Below, piece after piece: positions 24,060-35,718 of a DNA stretch of 64,000 nucleotides (positions are counted from its first letter, which is position 1; the number at the start of each line of letters is the position of its first letter). The notes beneath the pieces are model-generated. The model had not been told where the DNA came from and searched no databases. It worked only from the letters and a program-made list of their open reading frames with translations. The position numbers were made by a program, and so were the translations under genes. The stretch comes from Papilionanthe hookeriana x Papilionanthe teres (taxonomy: Eukaryota; Streptophyta; Magnoliopsida; Asparagales; Orchidaceae), in the NCBI GenBank assembly GCA_022702705.1, contig CM040421.1, forward strand, positions 4,092,001 through 4,156,000, read 5' to 3'.

Positions 24060-25165
24060 AATATTGATTGAATTAACTTGGGTTCATGTCTAGTTGAACC
24101 TAAGTTAGATTCAATGTTGATTGGTTCGTCTGTCTGAATTCAAGTTAAAAGATTTGAAATTAGATTCAATATTGATTGAGTTGACTTGGGTTCATATCTA
24201 GTTGAACTTAAGTTAGATTCAATGTTGATTGAATCTATTTAACTTGAGTTCGTATCTGTCTGAATTCAAGTTAAAAGATTTGAAATTAGATTCAATATTG
24301 ATTGAATTGACTTGGGTTCATGTCTGGTTGAACCTAAGTTAGATTCAATGTTGATTGAATCTATTTAACTTGAGTTCGTATCTGTCTAAATTCAAGTTAA
24401 AAGATTTGAAATTAGATTCAATATTGATTGAATTGACTTGGGTTCATGTCTGGTTGAACCTAAGTTAGATTCAATGTTGATTGAATCTATTTAACTTGAG
24501 TTCAGTATTCTGTTCGAATTCAAGTTAAAAGATTTGAAATTAGATTCAATATTGATTGAATTGACTTGGGTTCATGTCTGGTTGAACCTAAGTTAGATTC
24601 AATGTTGATTGAATCTATTTAACTTGAGTTCGAATCTGTCTGAATTCAATTTAAAAAATTTGAAATTAGATTCAATATTGATTGAATTGACTTGGGTTCA
24701 TGTCTGGTTGAACCTAAGTTAGATTCAATGTTGATTGAATTTATTTAACTTGAGTTCGTATTTGTCTGAATTCAAGTTAAAAGATTTGAAATTAGATTCA
24801 ATATTGATTGAATTGACTTGGGTTCATGTCTGGTTGAACCTAAGTTAGATTCAATGTTGATTGAATCTATTTAACTTGAGTTCATGTCCGTTTGAACTTA
24901 AGTTAAAAGGTTTGAAATTAGATTCAATATTGATTGAATTGACTTGGGTTCATGTCTCGGTTGAACCTAAGTTAGATTCAATGTTGATTGAATCTATTTA
25001 GCTTGAGTTCATGTCCGTTTGAACTTAAGTTAAAAGGTTTGAAATTAGATTCAATATTGATTGAATTGACTTGGGTTCATGTCTGGTTGAACCTAAGTTA
25101 GATTCAATGTTGATTGAATCTATTTAACTTGAGTTCATGTCTATTTGAACTTAAGTTAAAAGGTT
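24060..25165. repeat. 126-bp tandem array (two 63-bp halves)
   Basis: About nine copies. Each 126-bp unit consists of two related 63-bp halves starting 'ttagattcaat(g/a)ttgattgaat'. Both halves contain inverted repeats: AACTTGGGTTCA...TTGAACCTAAGTT and AACTTGAGTTC...GAATTCAAGTT. Spacing was checked on successive 'gaatctattt' positions (24231, 24357, 24483). Confidence 0.9.
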
Positions 25166-25699
25166 TGGTTTAGAATAAATTTAATTAAGTTTTAAGTCTT
25201 GTTTAAATAGGACTTAAAGGTTAATCAAGTCTAATAAATTAGACTCGATTAGATTTGCAGACCATCTAAGTCCCTTTTAGATAAGACTTAAGTTTTAATT
25301 AAGTCTATTTAAAGTTAGACCTAGACTTAGGATTGAACTTAAGCCGGGCTTTAGTTTAGATTCAAGTTAGGTTGAATCTAAGGCTTAAATTAGACTTAGG
25401 TTCATATCGTGTTAAACGTAAGTATAGTTTGACTTAGGTCTAATATGGGTTAGACTTAAGTTAGGTTTTTGGGTTAGGTTCATGTCAGGTTGAACCTAAG
25501 TTTGGTTTGACTTGAGTCTAATGTGGGTTAGACTTAAATTAAAATTTGAGTTTAGATTAAGTTAGGTTCAAGTCAGGTTGAACCTAGTCTTAAGGTCGAT
25601 TTAAGTTCAATATGGGTTGAACCTAAGTTAAGGTTTGACTTGGATTAGGTTCTAGTTGGATTGAACTCAAGTTTAGTTCAGTTTAGGTTAGGTTCAATA

Positions 25700-26710
25700 T
25701 GGGTTGAACCTGAGGTTTCAAGTTCAGTTAGGTTCGGTGTGGGTTGAACCTAAGATTTAGAGTTAACTCGAGTTCAAGTTAGGTCGGGCTCGAGTTAGAT
25801 TAGGTTTAAGTTAGGTTCAATGTGGGTCGAACCTAAGGTTTAGGTTAACTCGAGTTCGAGTTAGGTCGGACTCAAGTTAGGTTAGGTTTAGGTTAGGTTC
25901 AATGTGGGTTGAACCTAAGGTTTAGGTTAACTTGAGTTCAAGTTAGGTCGGACTCAAGTTAGGTTAGGCTTTGGTTAGGTTCAATGTGGGTTGAACCTAA
26001 GGTTTAGGTTAACTTGAGTTCAAGTTAGGTTGGACTCAAGTTAGGTTAGGTTTAAGTTACGTTCAATGTGGGTTGAACCTAAGGTTTAGGTTAACTTGAG
26101 TTCAAGTTAAGTTGGACTCAAGTTAGGTTAGGTTTAGGTTAGGTTCAATGTGGGTTGAACCTAAGGTTTAGGTTAACTTGAGTTCAAGTTAGGTTAGGTT
26201 TAGGTTAGGTTCAATGTGGGTTGAACCTAAGGTTTAGATTAACTTGAGTTCAAGTTAAATTGGACTCAAGTTAGGTTAGGTTTAGGTTAGGTTCAATGTT
26301 GGTTGAACCTAAGGTTTAGGTTAACTTGAGTTCAAGTTAGGTTGGACTCAACTTAGTTTAGGTTTTTAGGTTAGGTTCAATGTGGGTTGAACCTAAGGTT
26401 TAGGTTAACTTAAGTTCAAGTTAGGTTGGACTCAAGTTAGGTTAGGTTTTTAGGTTAGGTTCAATGTGGGTTGAACCTAAGGTTTAGGTTAACTTGAGTT
26501 CAAGTTAGGTTGGACTCAAGTTAGGTTAGGTTTAGGTTAGGTTCAATGTGGGTTGAACCTAAGGTTTAGGTTAACTTGAATTCAAGTTAGGTTGGACTCA
26601 AGTTAGATTAGGTTTAAGTTAGGTTCAATGTGGGTTGAACCTAAGGTTTATATTAACTTGAGTTCAAGTTAGGTTGGACTCAAGTTAGATTAGGTTTAAG
26701 TTATGTTGGA
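25700..26710. repeat. 82-bp tandem array
   Basis: About twelve copies of a unit containing AGGTTCA-atgtggg-TTGAACCT and 'gttaacttgagttcaagttagg'. The 82-bp spacing was checked at 25901 and 25983; some units have deletions. The stretch 25165-25700 before it holds single degenerate dyads of the same type. Confidence 0.9.
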
Positions 26711-26749
26711 CTTGGACTAAAAGGTTGGATTTGGGTCTAATTAAACCTT

Positions 26750-27420
26750 AGTTGATTAAGGTTTAATAATTAATTAAGTCTAATGTAGTAGACTTAACTA
26801 GGATTTGTGTTTGATTAAGTCTTACTTAGTTAAGACTTAATGGTTTAATTAGGTCTAATGAGTTAGACTTAATTAAGGTTTATGTTTGATTAAACCTTAG
26901 TTAGTTAAGGTCTGATGATTTAAATAGGTCTAATGGGTTAGACCTAATTAGGGTTTAGATTTGATTAAGTCTAATTTAGTTAAAACTTAATGGTTTAATT
27001 AGGTCTAAGGGTTAGACCTAATTAGGGGTTTAAGTTTGATTAAACCTTAGTTAGTTAAGGTCTAATGGTTTAATTAGGTCCAATGGGTTAGACCTCAATT
27101 AGTGGTTTAAGTTCGATTAAACCTTAGTTAGTTAAGGTCTAATGGTTTAATTACGTCTAATGGGTTAGACCTAATTAGGGTTTAAGTTTGATTAATCCTT
27201 AGTTAGTTAAGGTATAATGGTTTAATTAGGTCTAATGGGTTAGACCTAATTAGGGTTTAAGTTTGATTAAACCTTAGTTAGTTAAGGTCTAAGGGTTTAA
27301 TAAGGTCTAATAGGTTAGACCTAATTAGGGTTTAAGTTTGATTAAACCTTAGTTAGTTAAGGTTTAATGATTTAATTAGGTCTAATGGGTTAGAACTAAT
27401 TAGGGTTTAGGTTTGTTTTA
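26750..27420. repeat. 75-bp tandem array
   Basis: About nine copies of a unit with GGTCTAA-tgg-GTTAGACC and ACCTTA-gttag-TTAAGGT dyads. Spacing was checked at 27186 and 27261. Confidence 0.9.
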
Positions 27421-27439
27421 AACCTAATGTGTAAGAAGG

Positions 27440-28110
27440 TTAATTAAGTTTAATATGTCTTTAAACTTAATTAAAGGTTTGATTTTGATTAATTAAGTTT
27501 AACATATTCTTAAACTTAATTAAAAGTGTTGATTTTCGTATTTAAACCTAATTTAGGTAAGGTTTAATGGGTTAATTAAGTTTATTATGTCTTTAAACTT
27601 AATTAAAAAGGTTTGATTTTTGATTAATTAAGTTTAACATATCTTTAAACTTATTTAAGACTTGATTTTTATATTAAACCTAATTTAAGTAAGGTTTAAT
27701 GAGTTAATTAAGTTTATTATGTCTTTAAACTTAATTAAAAGATTTAATTTTGATTAATTAAGTTTAATATGTCTTTAAACTTAATTAAGATTTAATTTTT
27801 ATATTAAACCTAATTTAAGTAAGGTTTAATGAGTTAATAAAGTTTATTATGTCTTTAAACTTAATTAAAAGGTTTAATTTTTGGTTAATTAAGTTTAATA
27901 TGTCTTTAAACTTAATTAAGATTTAATTTTTATATTAAACCTAATTTAAGTAAGGTTTACTCGAGTTAATTAAGTTTATTATGTCTTTAAACTTAATTAA
28001 AAGATTTAATTTTGATTAATTAAGTTTAATATGTCTTTAAACTTAATTAAGATTTAATTTTTATATTAAACCTAATTTAAGTAAGGTTTAATGGGTTTAA
28101 ATATTGTTTT
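27440..28110. repeat. About 130-bp tandem array
   Basis: About five copies containing TTAAACCTaa...AGGTTTAA and 'cttaattaa' dyads. Successive 'aaggttta' at 27691, 27821 and 27951 give a 130-bp period. Confidence 0.88.
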
Positions 28111-28751
28111 AAATTTAGTTAAGTCCAATTTGGTCATTTTTAGACTTAAGTGAAATTTCTCATTAGTCTATCATAGACTAGAACCATTTTCAAACTTTGA
28201 TTGTTGATGAAAATAGGTTAAATTTATAAAGGAGTATTTTTAGGATTAAAATTATTTAATTAATAAAGGATTTTAACCCTAAATTTCAAAATACCATTCA
28301 AAATGATTTCTATGACTTAGAAATAGTTTTCTTAGAGTTATTGTCTGTTGCCCTATCATTTCTAGCCATTTGCATTTTTATTTTTCTTAATTTTCAATTT
28401 TTATAATTATTATTTGAAATAATTACAAAGAAACTTGAAAATTAAAGAAAAGTGTCCTAGGCATGTTTTCTCGTCCTTGGAAAAATTATAGAAGGTCCCC
28501 AAGAACATGAAGATAAATGCCTCAAAGTTTCATAATTTTTTGATTTATAAATAATTTTTAATAATTAAAATACTCCGAGAGTATTTAATTAATTAAAAAT
28601 TAAATACCGAGAAGAAAATTATGATTTTGGTCTCATAATTTTCTCCTCTTCAAGAGCTTTCCAGAGGTATTTTTATTTTATTTTTATGACCTCTGGATAA
28701 AAAGATATTGATTTTTGAAGTTTTTAAGGTTAAAATGAATTTTTAACCTAA

Positions 28752-28905
28752 ATCGCGCCGCCAAACACAACTCCCGCCGACGCGTGCCCTCGTACGCGTC
28801 GAACGGGCGGGAGGATCCGCTGCGGGGGCCGAACACGCGACACCGCAAGGGAGAGATCAGCGTCGTCCATCCCTAAGGCGCGGGATCGGAAAATTCTCGA
28901 ACCGT
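28752..28905 (-). other. GC-rich island of third unit
   Basis: About 150 bp of very GC-rich sequence ('cgcgccgcc', 'gacgcgtgcc', 'gtacgcgtcgaacgggcggg') inside AT-rich DNA. It lies 490 bp downstream of the minus-strand TATA, in the same place as the islands at 5920, 11925 and 37940. Confidence 0.6.
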
Positions 28906-29390
28906 TAAACTTCAAACATCAATATCTCACTCATTTCTTAATGAAATTGATTGATTTTTTTTAAAATGATCACTGGATGAGAAGTATCCATCCATACGGT
29001 GTTTATACACTTCTGGACTAGTATAACACATGATATGTCGAAAATACAATTTATTTTGTAAAGAAAAATTCCATACCTTTGCCACAAGTAAATCAAGCTA
29101 GATCAAACCTTATGCTTGCCTTCTAGGACTCCAATAGCAAGTTATTGCTGCAGCAATTTGATCCAGAAGTCGGGCTTGGGGAGGAATTTTGAAGAAGTGC
29201 CTAAATTGGGGCTGTTTTTGAAATTTGGTCAAATTGGCTCAAATAGGCTCAAACTATGGCTTGGATTTGATCCTAAAAGATTGTTGGGACTCTTAGGAAG
29301 ACTTTTTATGTTGGGAGCAAGTGGATTTGGGCAGCCTATAGTTCTCCCTAATTTTTTTCTTCTTCTTGCTAAGTTCGGCCATGGGGTCTT

Positions 29391-29397
29391 ATTTATA
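29391..29397 (-). promoter_or_regulatory. TATA box of third unit
   Basis: TATAAAT on the minus strand, followed by 'aagaccccatggccgaa', resembling the context at 5573. It is 2.74 kb from the unit start, of which 1.9 kb is the 80-bp array. Confidence 0.5.
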
Positions 29398-30239
29398 GCA
29401 AGGGAGGTTATGGCTTAGCTTAGGATGTTCTAGGGGAGTAGTTACCTCCTCTATCAGCCCATCGGGTGAAGGAATTGGTCGAAGATAGGCATTGATGCTT
29501 CTCCCTAAGTTTTCCATGATGATCTTCATTGTTTTGTCTCCCATTCATTGGCTCATGTGAGAGGTGCATGGTGAGCTGCCTCTTCTCTTCTTAGGGAGCT
29601 TACACCTCATTTCTTAAGCTTGGAAAATGGTGACACACAAGCTCAACCCTCATCATTGCTTCTAACCATGGTAAGGGGGAGGTTTCATGCATGGTTTTCC
29701 TTCCATTGGGTGGCTTGGGAGGTGGGTGGTGAGGCCTCATGTTGGCCGGCCACCTCATGGATGAATGAGGCTTAGGGTGAAGGAGAGAGTGACACCTCAC
29801 CCCATGCATCATGATGGGTATTAACCCATGGCTAAGTGGTCTTAATGTGGGCTTAATTATGTGTTAATTAAGCCTTAAGATGAATTTAGCCTAATTAATT
29901 ATGTGAAGGTTATATGTCATTTCATTTATTTTTAATTTCCCATTTTAATTAATTATTCTATTAATTAAAATTGTTGGAAAATATTTTATTAACCAATTTA
30001 TTAATTGAAAATAATTTCAATTTAATTAATTGATTAATTTTATTATTTTTATGATTTTATGATTTTAATTTAATTTTCATTTTAATTAATTATGTCATTT
30101 AATTAAAATATTGAAAATTAAATCATTAATCATTTTAATTAATCAAAATAATTTTGAAATTAATTATTTGATTAATTTTTTTGTTTTTATTTCATTTTTA
30201 TCTATTTTAATCAAAATAGATAGGTGTTGACCAATTTTG

Positions 30240-32110
30240 ACCTAGGTTGACCCAAGTCAGCCCAGATTGATCAATTTAATTTTAAAATGTCCAATACTTG
30301 TGATTTTGTCATTGTGAGGCTTTAAATGTGTCATTGGGTGAAAGGGTTGACTTATGGGTCAACAGGGTTGGTCATTAGGTCTGGTTTGACCAATTTGACC
30401 AAAGTTGACTTTTTAAGTCAAAAGGTTGACCTATAGGGTCAACAGGGTTGGTCACTGGGTCTGGTTTGACCATTTTGATAAAAGTTAACTTTTTAGGTCA
30501 TAAGGTTGACCTATGGGGTCAACAGGATTGGTCCTTGGGTCTGGTTTGACCATTTTGACCAAAGTTGACTTTTTTGGTCAAAAGGGTGACCTATGGGGTC
30601 AACAGGATTGGTCATTGGGTCTGGTTTGACCATTTTGACCAAAGTTGACTTTTTAGGTCAAAAGGTTGACCTATGTAGTCAACGTGGTTGGTCATTAGGT
30701 GCTGTTTGACCATTTTGACCAAAGTTGACTTTTTAGGTCAAAAGGGTGACCTATGGGGTCAATAGGGTTGGTCATTAGGTCTGGTTTGACCAATTTGACC
30801 AAAGTTGACTTTTTAGGTCAAAAGGTTGACCTATGGGGTCAACAGGGTAGGTCATTAGGTCTGGTTTGACCAGTTTGACCAAAGTTGACTTTTTATGTCA
30901 AAAGGGTGACCTATGGAGTCAACAGGGTTGGTCATTAGGTCTGGTTTGACCAATTTGACCAAAGTTGACTTTTTAGGTCATAAGGTTGACCTATGGGGTC
31001 AACGGGGTCGATCATCGGGTCCGGTTTGACCAATATGACCAAAGTTGACTTTTTAGGTCGAAAGGGTGACCTATCGGGTCAACAGGGTAGGTCATTGGGT
31101 CTGGTTTGACCATTTTGACCAATGTTGATTTTTAGGTCAAATGGGTGACCTATTGGGTCAACGAGGTAGTCATTGGGTCCGGTTTGACCATTTCGACCAA
31201 AGTTGACTTTTTAGGTCATAAGGTTGATCTATGGAGTCAATGGGGTTGGTCATCGGTCTGGTTTGACCATTTTGACCAATGTTGACTTTTTAGGTCAAAA
31301 TGATGACCTATAGGGTCAACAGGGTTGGTCACTGGGTCTGGTTTGACCATTTTGACCAATGTTGACTTTTTAGGTCATAAGGTTGACCTATGGGGTAAAC
31401 AGGGTTGGTCAGTAGGTCTGGTTTGACCAATTTGACCAAAGTTGACTTTTTAGGTCAAAAGGTTGGCCTATGATGTCAACAGGGTAGGTCATTGGGTCTG
31501 GTTTGACCAATTTGACCAAAGTTGACTTTTGAAGTCATAAGGTTGACTATGGGGTCAATTGGGTTAGTCATTGGGTCCAGTTTCGACCGGTCTGACCAAA
31601 GTTGACTTTTTAGGTCAAAAGGGTGACCTATGGGGTCAACAGGGTAGGTCATTATGTCTGGTTTGACCAATTTGACCAAAGTTGACTTTTTAGGTCATAA
31701 GGTTGACCTATGGGGTCAACTGGGTTGGTCATTGGGTCTGGTTTGACCAGTTTGACCAAAGTTGACTTTTTAGGTCAAAAGGGTGACCTATGGGGTCAAC
31801 AGGGTAGGTCATTATGTCTGGTTTGACCAATTTGACCAAAGTTGACTTTTTAGGTCATAAGGTTGACCTATGGGGTCAACCGGATTGGTCATCAGGTCCG
31901 GTTTGACCGGTCTGACTAAAGTTGACTTTTAGTGTCATAAGGTTGACCTATGGGGTCAATCGGATTGGGTCATTGGGTCCGGTTTGACCGGCTTGACCAA
32001 AGTTGACTTTTTAGGTCAAAAGGGTTGACCTATGGGTCAACTGTGGTTAGTCACTGGGTCTGGTTTGACCATTTTGACCAATGTTGACTTTTTAGGTCAT
32101 AAGGTTATTG
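30240..32110 (-). repeat. 80-bp tandem array rich in W-box cores
   Basis: About 23 copies of an 80-bp unit, starting 24 bp from the 5' terminus of the 9-kb unit. Period checked at 30841, 30921 and 31001. Each unit holds about six TTGAC cores on one strand or the other: the GTTGACC-tatgg-GGTCAAC dyad, two TTTGACC, one GTTGACT and one GGTCAAA. TTGAC(C/T) is the core bound by plant WRKY transcription factors. The unit contains TGTTGACCCCATAG, which resembles the element's own terminus TGTTGACCTCATTTT. Confidence 0.92.
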
Positions 32111-32134
32111 ACTCATTGTAAAATGAGGTCAACA

Positions 32135-32139
32135 GACCC
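32135..32139. repeat. Target-site duplication GACCC, right
   Basis: Matches 23067-23071 exactly. The Athila LTR resumes immediately after it. Confidence 0.75.
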
Positions 32140-32502
32140 CTCTCCAAAACTCTCCTTTTTCCGCCAATCAATGGCCCTATTAAATAGATTTATGAAAATT
32201 ACCAAGAGTCACTTCAGGCACCTCTTCAAAATTCCTCCAAATTCAATGTCAAATGGTCCAATTTCAGGCGCCTAGTCACCAACCTTCTAGAAGCACATCG
32301 TAACCACCTGGTGGCTCCTAGGCGCCAGATCTTGGCGCCAGGTAAATGCTTGCTCCATTTGACCTCTTATTACTCCAGTTTTGCTCTTTTTTCTCTTTAA
32401 GCTCCATCTTTTGTACTTGTAATAAAAAATACACAAAATATCTTTCATTAAAGCACAATATCCTTAAAAATGAGTATAAAATGTATATATAAAAGCAGCA
32501 CA
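32135..32502 (-). mobile_element. Second Athila LTR, right (5') portion
   Basis: Continues the LTR interrupted at 23071. It shares 'ttgctctttttt', 'tacttgtaataaaaaatacac' and 'attaaagcacaatatcc' with 3170-3290 and ends '...gcagcaca' at 32502, the expected TGT start on the minus strand. It contains repeated 'ggcgcc' phrases near 32270-32340. It lies inside an integrase relic, so the Athila element inserted there earlier. Confidence 0.65.
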
Positions 32503-33290
32503 TTTTAAGGTGTATTAGTATCCCATTCAGATCAATAGATAACACGAGATTGCTACCATAAACTATCTCAAAAGGGGTTTGCATAGTATTTTTAGAGATA
32601 CCACTATTGTATACAAATTATGTTGTAGGTAAGAATAAATCCTAATTTCTTGAGAATTTTGCTAATCATGCTCCTTAATAAGCTACCTATGGTTTTATTC
32701 ACTCATTATTTGCCCATCAGTTTGAAGATGGTAAGTCGAAGAAAATTTTAATCTTGTCCCCTTATTTTTCTTACAAGATTTGTTAAAAATAAAATATAAA
32801 GTCCACATCCCTATCGAAAACTTAAAAAGAAGAAGGCCATGAATTTAGATAATTAATTTAAAGAAATTTATTGTAGCATAAGATGTGTTATTGGTCTTAA
32901 CACAAGGTAAGAGTTGAGCATCTTAAGGAATCAATCATCAACCACAAGTTTATTTTCATTATCTCTAGCATTCCTAGAAAGTCCTAAAATTAAGTCCATG
33001 GATAAGTCTTCCCAAGGTTTATTAAGCACAGGTAAGGTTGACTATCTACCATCTCTCTTTTTTATAGCTTTAATCTAATGGAATGTATAGAACACAAAAA
33101 ATATTTTCACAATCTCTCTCTTGAGAGAAGGCTAACAAAAGCATCGCTCTAGAATATTGTTTGATGATATAGGAGATCAATCATAATAGCTTTAAGTATT
33201 TTGACTTGTGATCGAATACAACATTAAGGAATAGTTGATCACCCTGAGAGATGAAAATATTATCCTGTGGTTGATCCAATCATGTAGTAA
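32503..33290 (-). pseudogene. Ty3/gypsy chromovirus-like integrase relic
   Basis: Reading right to left, weakly preserved integrase sequence appears in order. First come remnants of the zinc-finger end, near 33060-33290. Then PVLNKPWEDLSMDLILGLSR (about 33040-32980), matching the start of the catalytic core and containing its first Asp. Then a decayed stretch with in-frame stops, then a remnant of the HPQTDGQ motif (about 32715), and finally FVYNSGISKNTMQTPFEIVYG (about 32620-32540). Many stops and substitutions make it dead. The PW-ED-S-MD and PFE-VYG motifs are typical of plant chromoviruses. Similarity breaks at 32502, where the Athila LTR begins. No reverse transcriptase could be traced to the right. 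Confidence 0.65.
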
Positions 33291-33480
33291 TTATTTCACT
33301 AATTTATTAGAAAATATACCAGAAGTTTTTTTCTCTTATTCTAAAAGCATAAAATTTATTTTTATTCTTGGGTCTAGTATCCATAGAAAGGAAAGCCTAT
33401 TTAGTTAATTACATCTTATGAGAGTATATTTCCTTAAAAACTCACAATTAAAATAATGGTTAAAATCCTTATAGATTGCA
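33291..33480 (-). mobile_element. Degenerate fragment of long LTR family (3' part)
   Basis: On the minus strand 'cataagatgtaattaa' is followed by a decayed form of the 22-nt hairpin (33404-33381) and by 'atactagacccaagaataaa', which aligns with 'atacgagaccctaaaataaa' after 21363. Its boundary with the integrase relic is not sharp. Confidence 0.4.
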
Positions 33481-35718
33481 ATGTTTAGATATTAAGATTA
33501 TTATTTGGATATTGAAAAGAGAATGACTCAAACTAAGAATAGTTCTTGCTCAAAGACAACAAACGAGGAGTAGGGAGTATTAGGTATTAGGAGGCACACT
33601 GGTTACTCTACTCTATACTATGATTAGGCTTTACAATTTAAAAATTAAAAATGATATTTTGGTTTGATTTGAATCTTTTTTAGAATGTTAGGATTTAAAT
33701 TTGATGGACAATGCCATCAAAAAGCCAAGAGAGGTCAATCCTATGAAAAAGCTAACAAAACTATCTTATAACCTAAACTTATTTGAGCTTTACCGATAGA
33801 GGGTAGCAAGCAAACATATTTTAAGAAAACGAGACTTATGGGTTTTACACCTACCATAGAGTGATGCTCACCCAAGTGAACTAACTCTGTCTACACTTTA
33901 AAATCATGATGATGATTACACACACATAAGAAGTGGTATGTTGTTATAACATGAGAAAATTTGCCTTGGGACTTATGGCTCGATCCAGAGGATTGGGCAG
34001 CTCAGATAGATATTTACTCCTAACAAATGCAAACATTATAATATTTAAATTTTAAATTTTTTTTATTTTTTGAATCGATACGATGTCATCTCAATTTAGT
34101 CACTAAGAGACTGAATGGTTTTTTCAATCAAATTTAACTGACCAAGAAATGTTCAATTGAATAATTATTTGTTTAATGATTACTATGTTTTATTGTGTCA
34201 TGAAGGTTGTGAAAAGAAGTTATGTAGCTTCTAAATGATGCATACATTAAGAGTATTAAGGCCAATTCACATCGAAAGGTAGATTTCACTCCTTTCCTTC
34301 ACTGTAATGGGTAAAAGCTTGAAGAGGAGTTCAATCGTAGCAGTACATATGGTTCACCTAATTGATTTAGGTTTCTAATTAATTTAATTTAGGTTATTTA
34401 CTACACACACACACACACACAAATAAAAATGTATATGTGTGATATCTATTTTTTATTTAATTTTAAGTTTCTATTTTTATTTTTATGATGAGTTTGATTT
34501 TGAAAATTTTAAATTTATTTACTTATGTTGGGTGGAGAAAAAATCCTAAGAGCCTAACCAAGATCCAAGCTAAACATAGCACATAATAAAAGAAAGAAAC
34601 CTATTAAAAATATGACAATTCTAGTGCACAAACATTTAAATAATACACATGCATAAGTAAACGAATTATTACAAATAAAATAATAGATAAGAAAAAAAGT
34701 TGTGGCTTCTTCTCGTACTCCAGCTACTTCTTCTCCCATGATCATCAGGGTTGGGGACCTTGAGGCATCATCATGAAATATTGTGTTTCGATCGTTCTTT
34801 CTCATTTTGTGCCTGCTAGCCTTAGCCTAGTTTTGTAAAATACAAAAATAATAAATCTTACTAAAATATACAAAATAGGTGTCAGCATAATAATATATAA
34901 CAATGTCAACACGCACAAAAGTTAAGCAAGTCATATGGACTTATTGGTTTTTTTTTTTGTGTCCACCAAACAAATTTAAATATGTTGTTTTATTTGGGTA
35001 ATCAAACATGACATCAAAAATAATATAAAATTTTGAAAAATAAAAATTTTAGTTTGTATTGGATTTAATTACTGAAATTGTATATCTGAAATTGTTAGCG
35101 TGAATCTCAAGGCACTCAAACAACCTAGAAGGAAAGGTGAAATTCAATGATCTGACAGAAGAATCACTTAGACCATACACAGTAATGCTGACTACCTCAG
35201 AGTCGATCGATTACCATTTAAAAGACACTCATTTTCTTAGAATAAATATCGAAAGATTTGAAATAGCTGACCCAAATTAGTTAAATCGACTGGTCTAAAG
35301 TCCGGCCAATAAGGAGACTTAGACTCTTGAAAAATTGTTAAAAGGTATCAGTTATGAATATGAAAGGGTTCGAAATTGATTATGGATCCAGAAAGATGGC
35401 AGTATCAATTATAATTATGAAAAGGCGTAAAAAAGATGAGTCCCACTAATCAACTAGAGACTTGAACCTAATATAATTAGAATTCAAGCAACTAAAAACT
35501 TATAGTTCAGTCCCACCACATACTGAAATAAGACTAAATTGACTAAACTTACAATCCTACCTACCAGCTAAACCCATAAAATATCTCAAAACTATGAAGT
35601 CTAGTTTTATGAAATATAGGATAAGATATATTATTTATTATAGAGAGTGTAGTTCTTACAATTTGATTATAAAAATCAAGTTTCCTAAATATTACCGGCA
35701 CATAAATTTTTACAGTAC
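33481..35718. other. AT-rich intergenic stretch, no gene recognised
   Basis: No coding region, RNA gene or element ends could be supported. It contains an (AC)n microsatellite at about 34402-34420 and a poly-T run near 34950. The phrase 'tatagttcagtcccaccac' (about 35502) is the most repeat-like part, but no partner copy was found. Confidence 0.4.

Larger units (their letters stand above)
23072..32134 (-). mobile_element. Third long LTR-like unit (9063 bp) with satellite arrays
   Basis: On the minus strand it starts TGTTGACCTCATTTTAC at 32134 and ends CGCCACCAAACA at 23072. Exact 5-bp duplications GACCC flank it (23067-23071 and 32135-32139), and the Athila LTR reads through when it is removed. 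Order from its start: 80-bp array (32110-30240), U3 remainder, TATAAAT at 29397-29391, the 'gtgagatat' segment near 28940, GC island 28905-28752, then five adjacent arrays (28110-23530), the hairpin at 23382-23361, and the 3' end with 'tggcgactcc'. It is homologous to the units at 3.5-17.6 kb at the promoter, island, hairpin and termini. No retrotransposon protein domain was found. Confidence 0.8.

Noticed and set aside
29116..29812. Open frames of 100 and 70 codons near the promoter of the 9-kb unit
   Set aside because: No recognisable domain, no counterpart in sister units, and they lie on opposite strands of transposon DNA.
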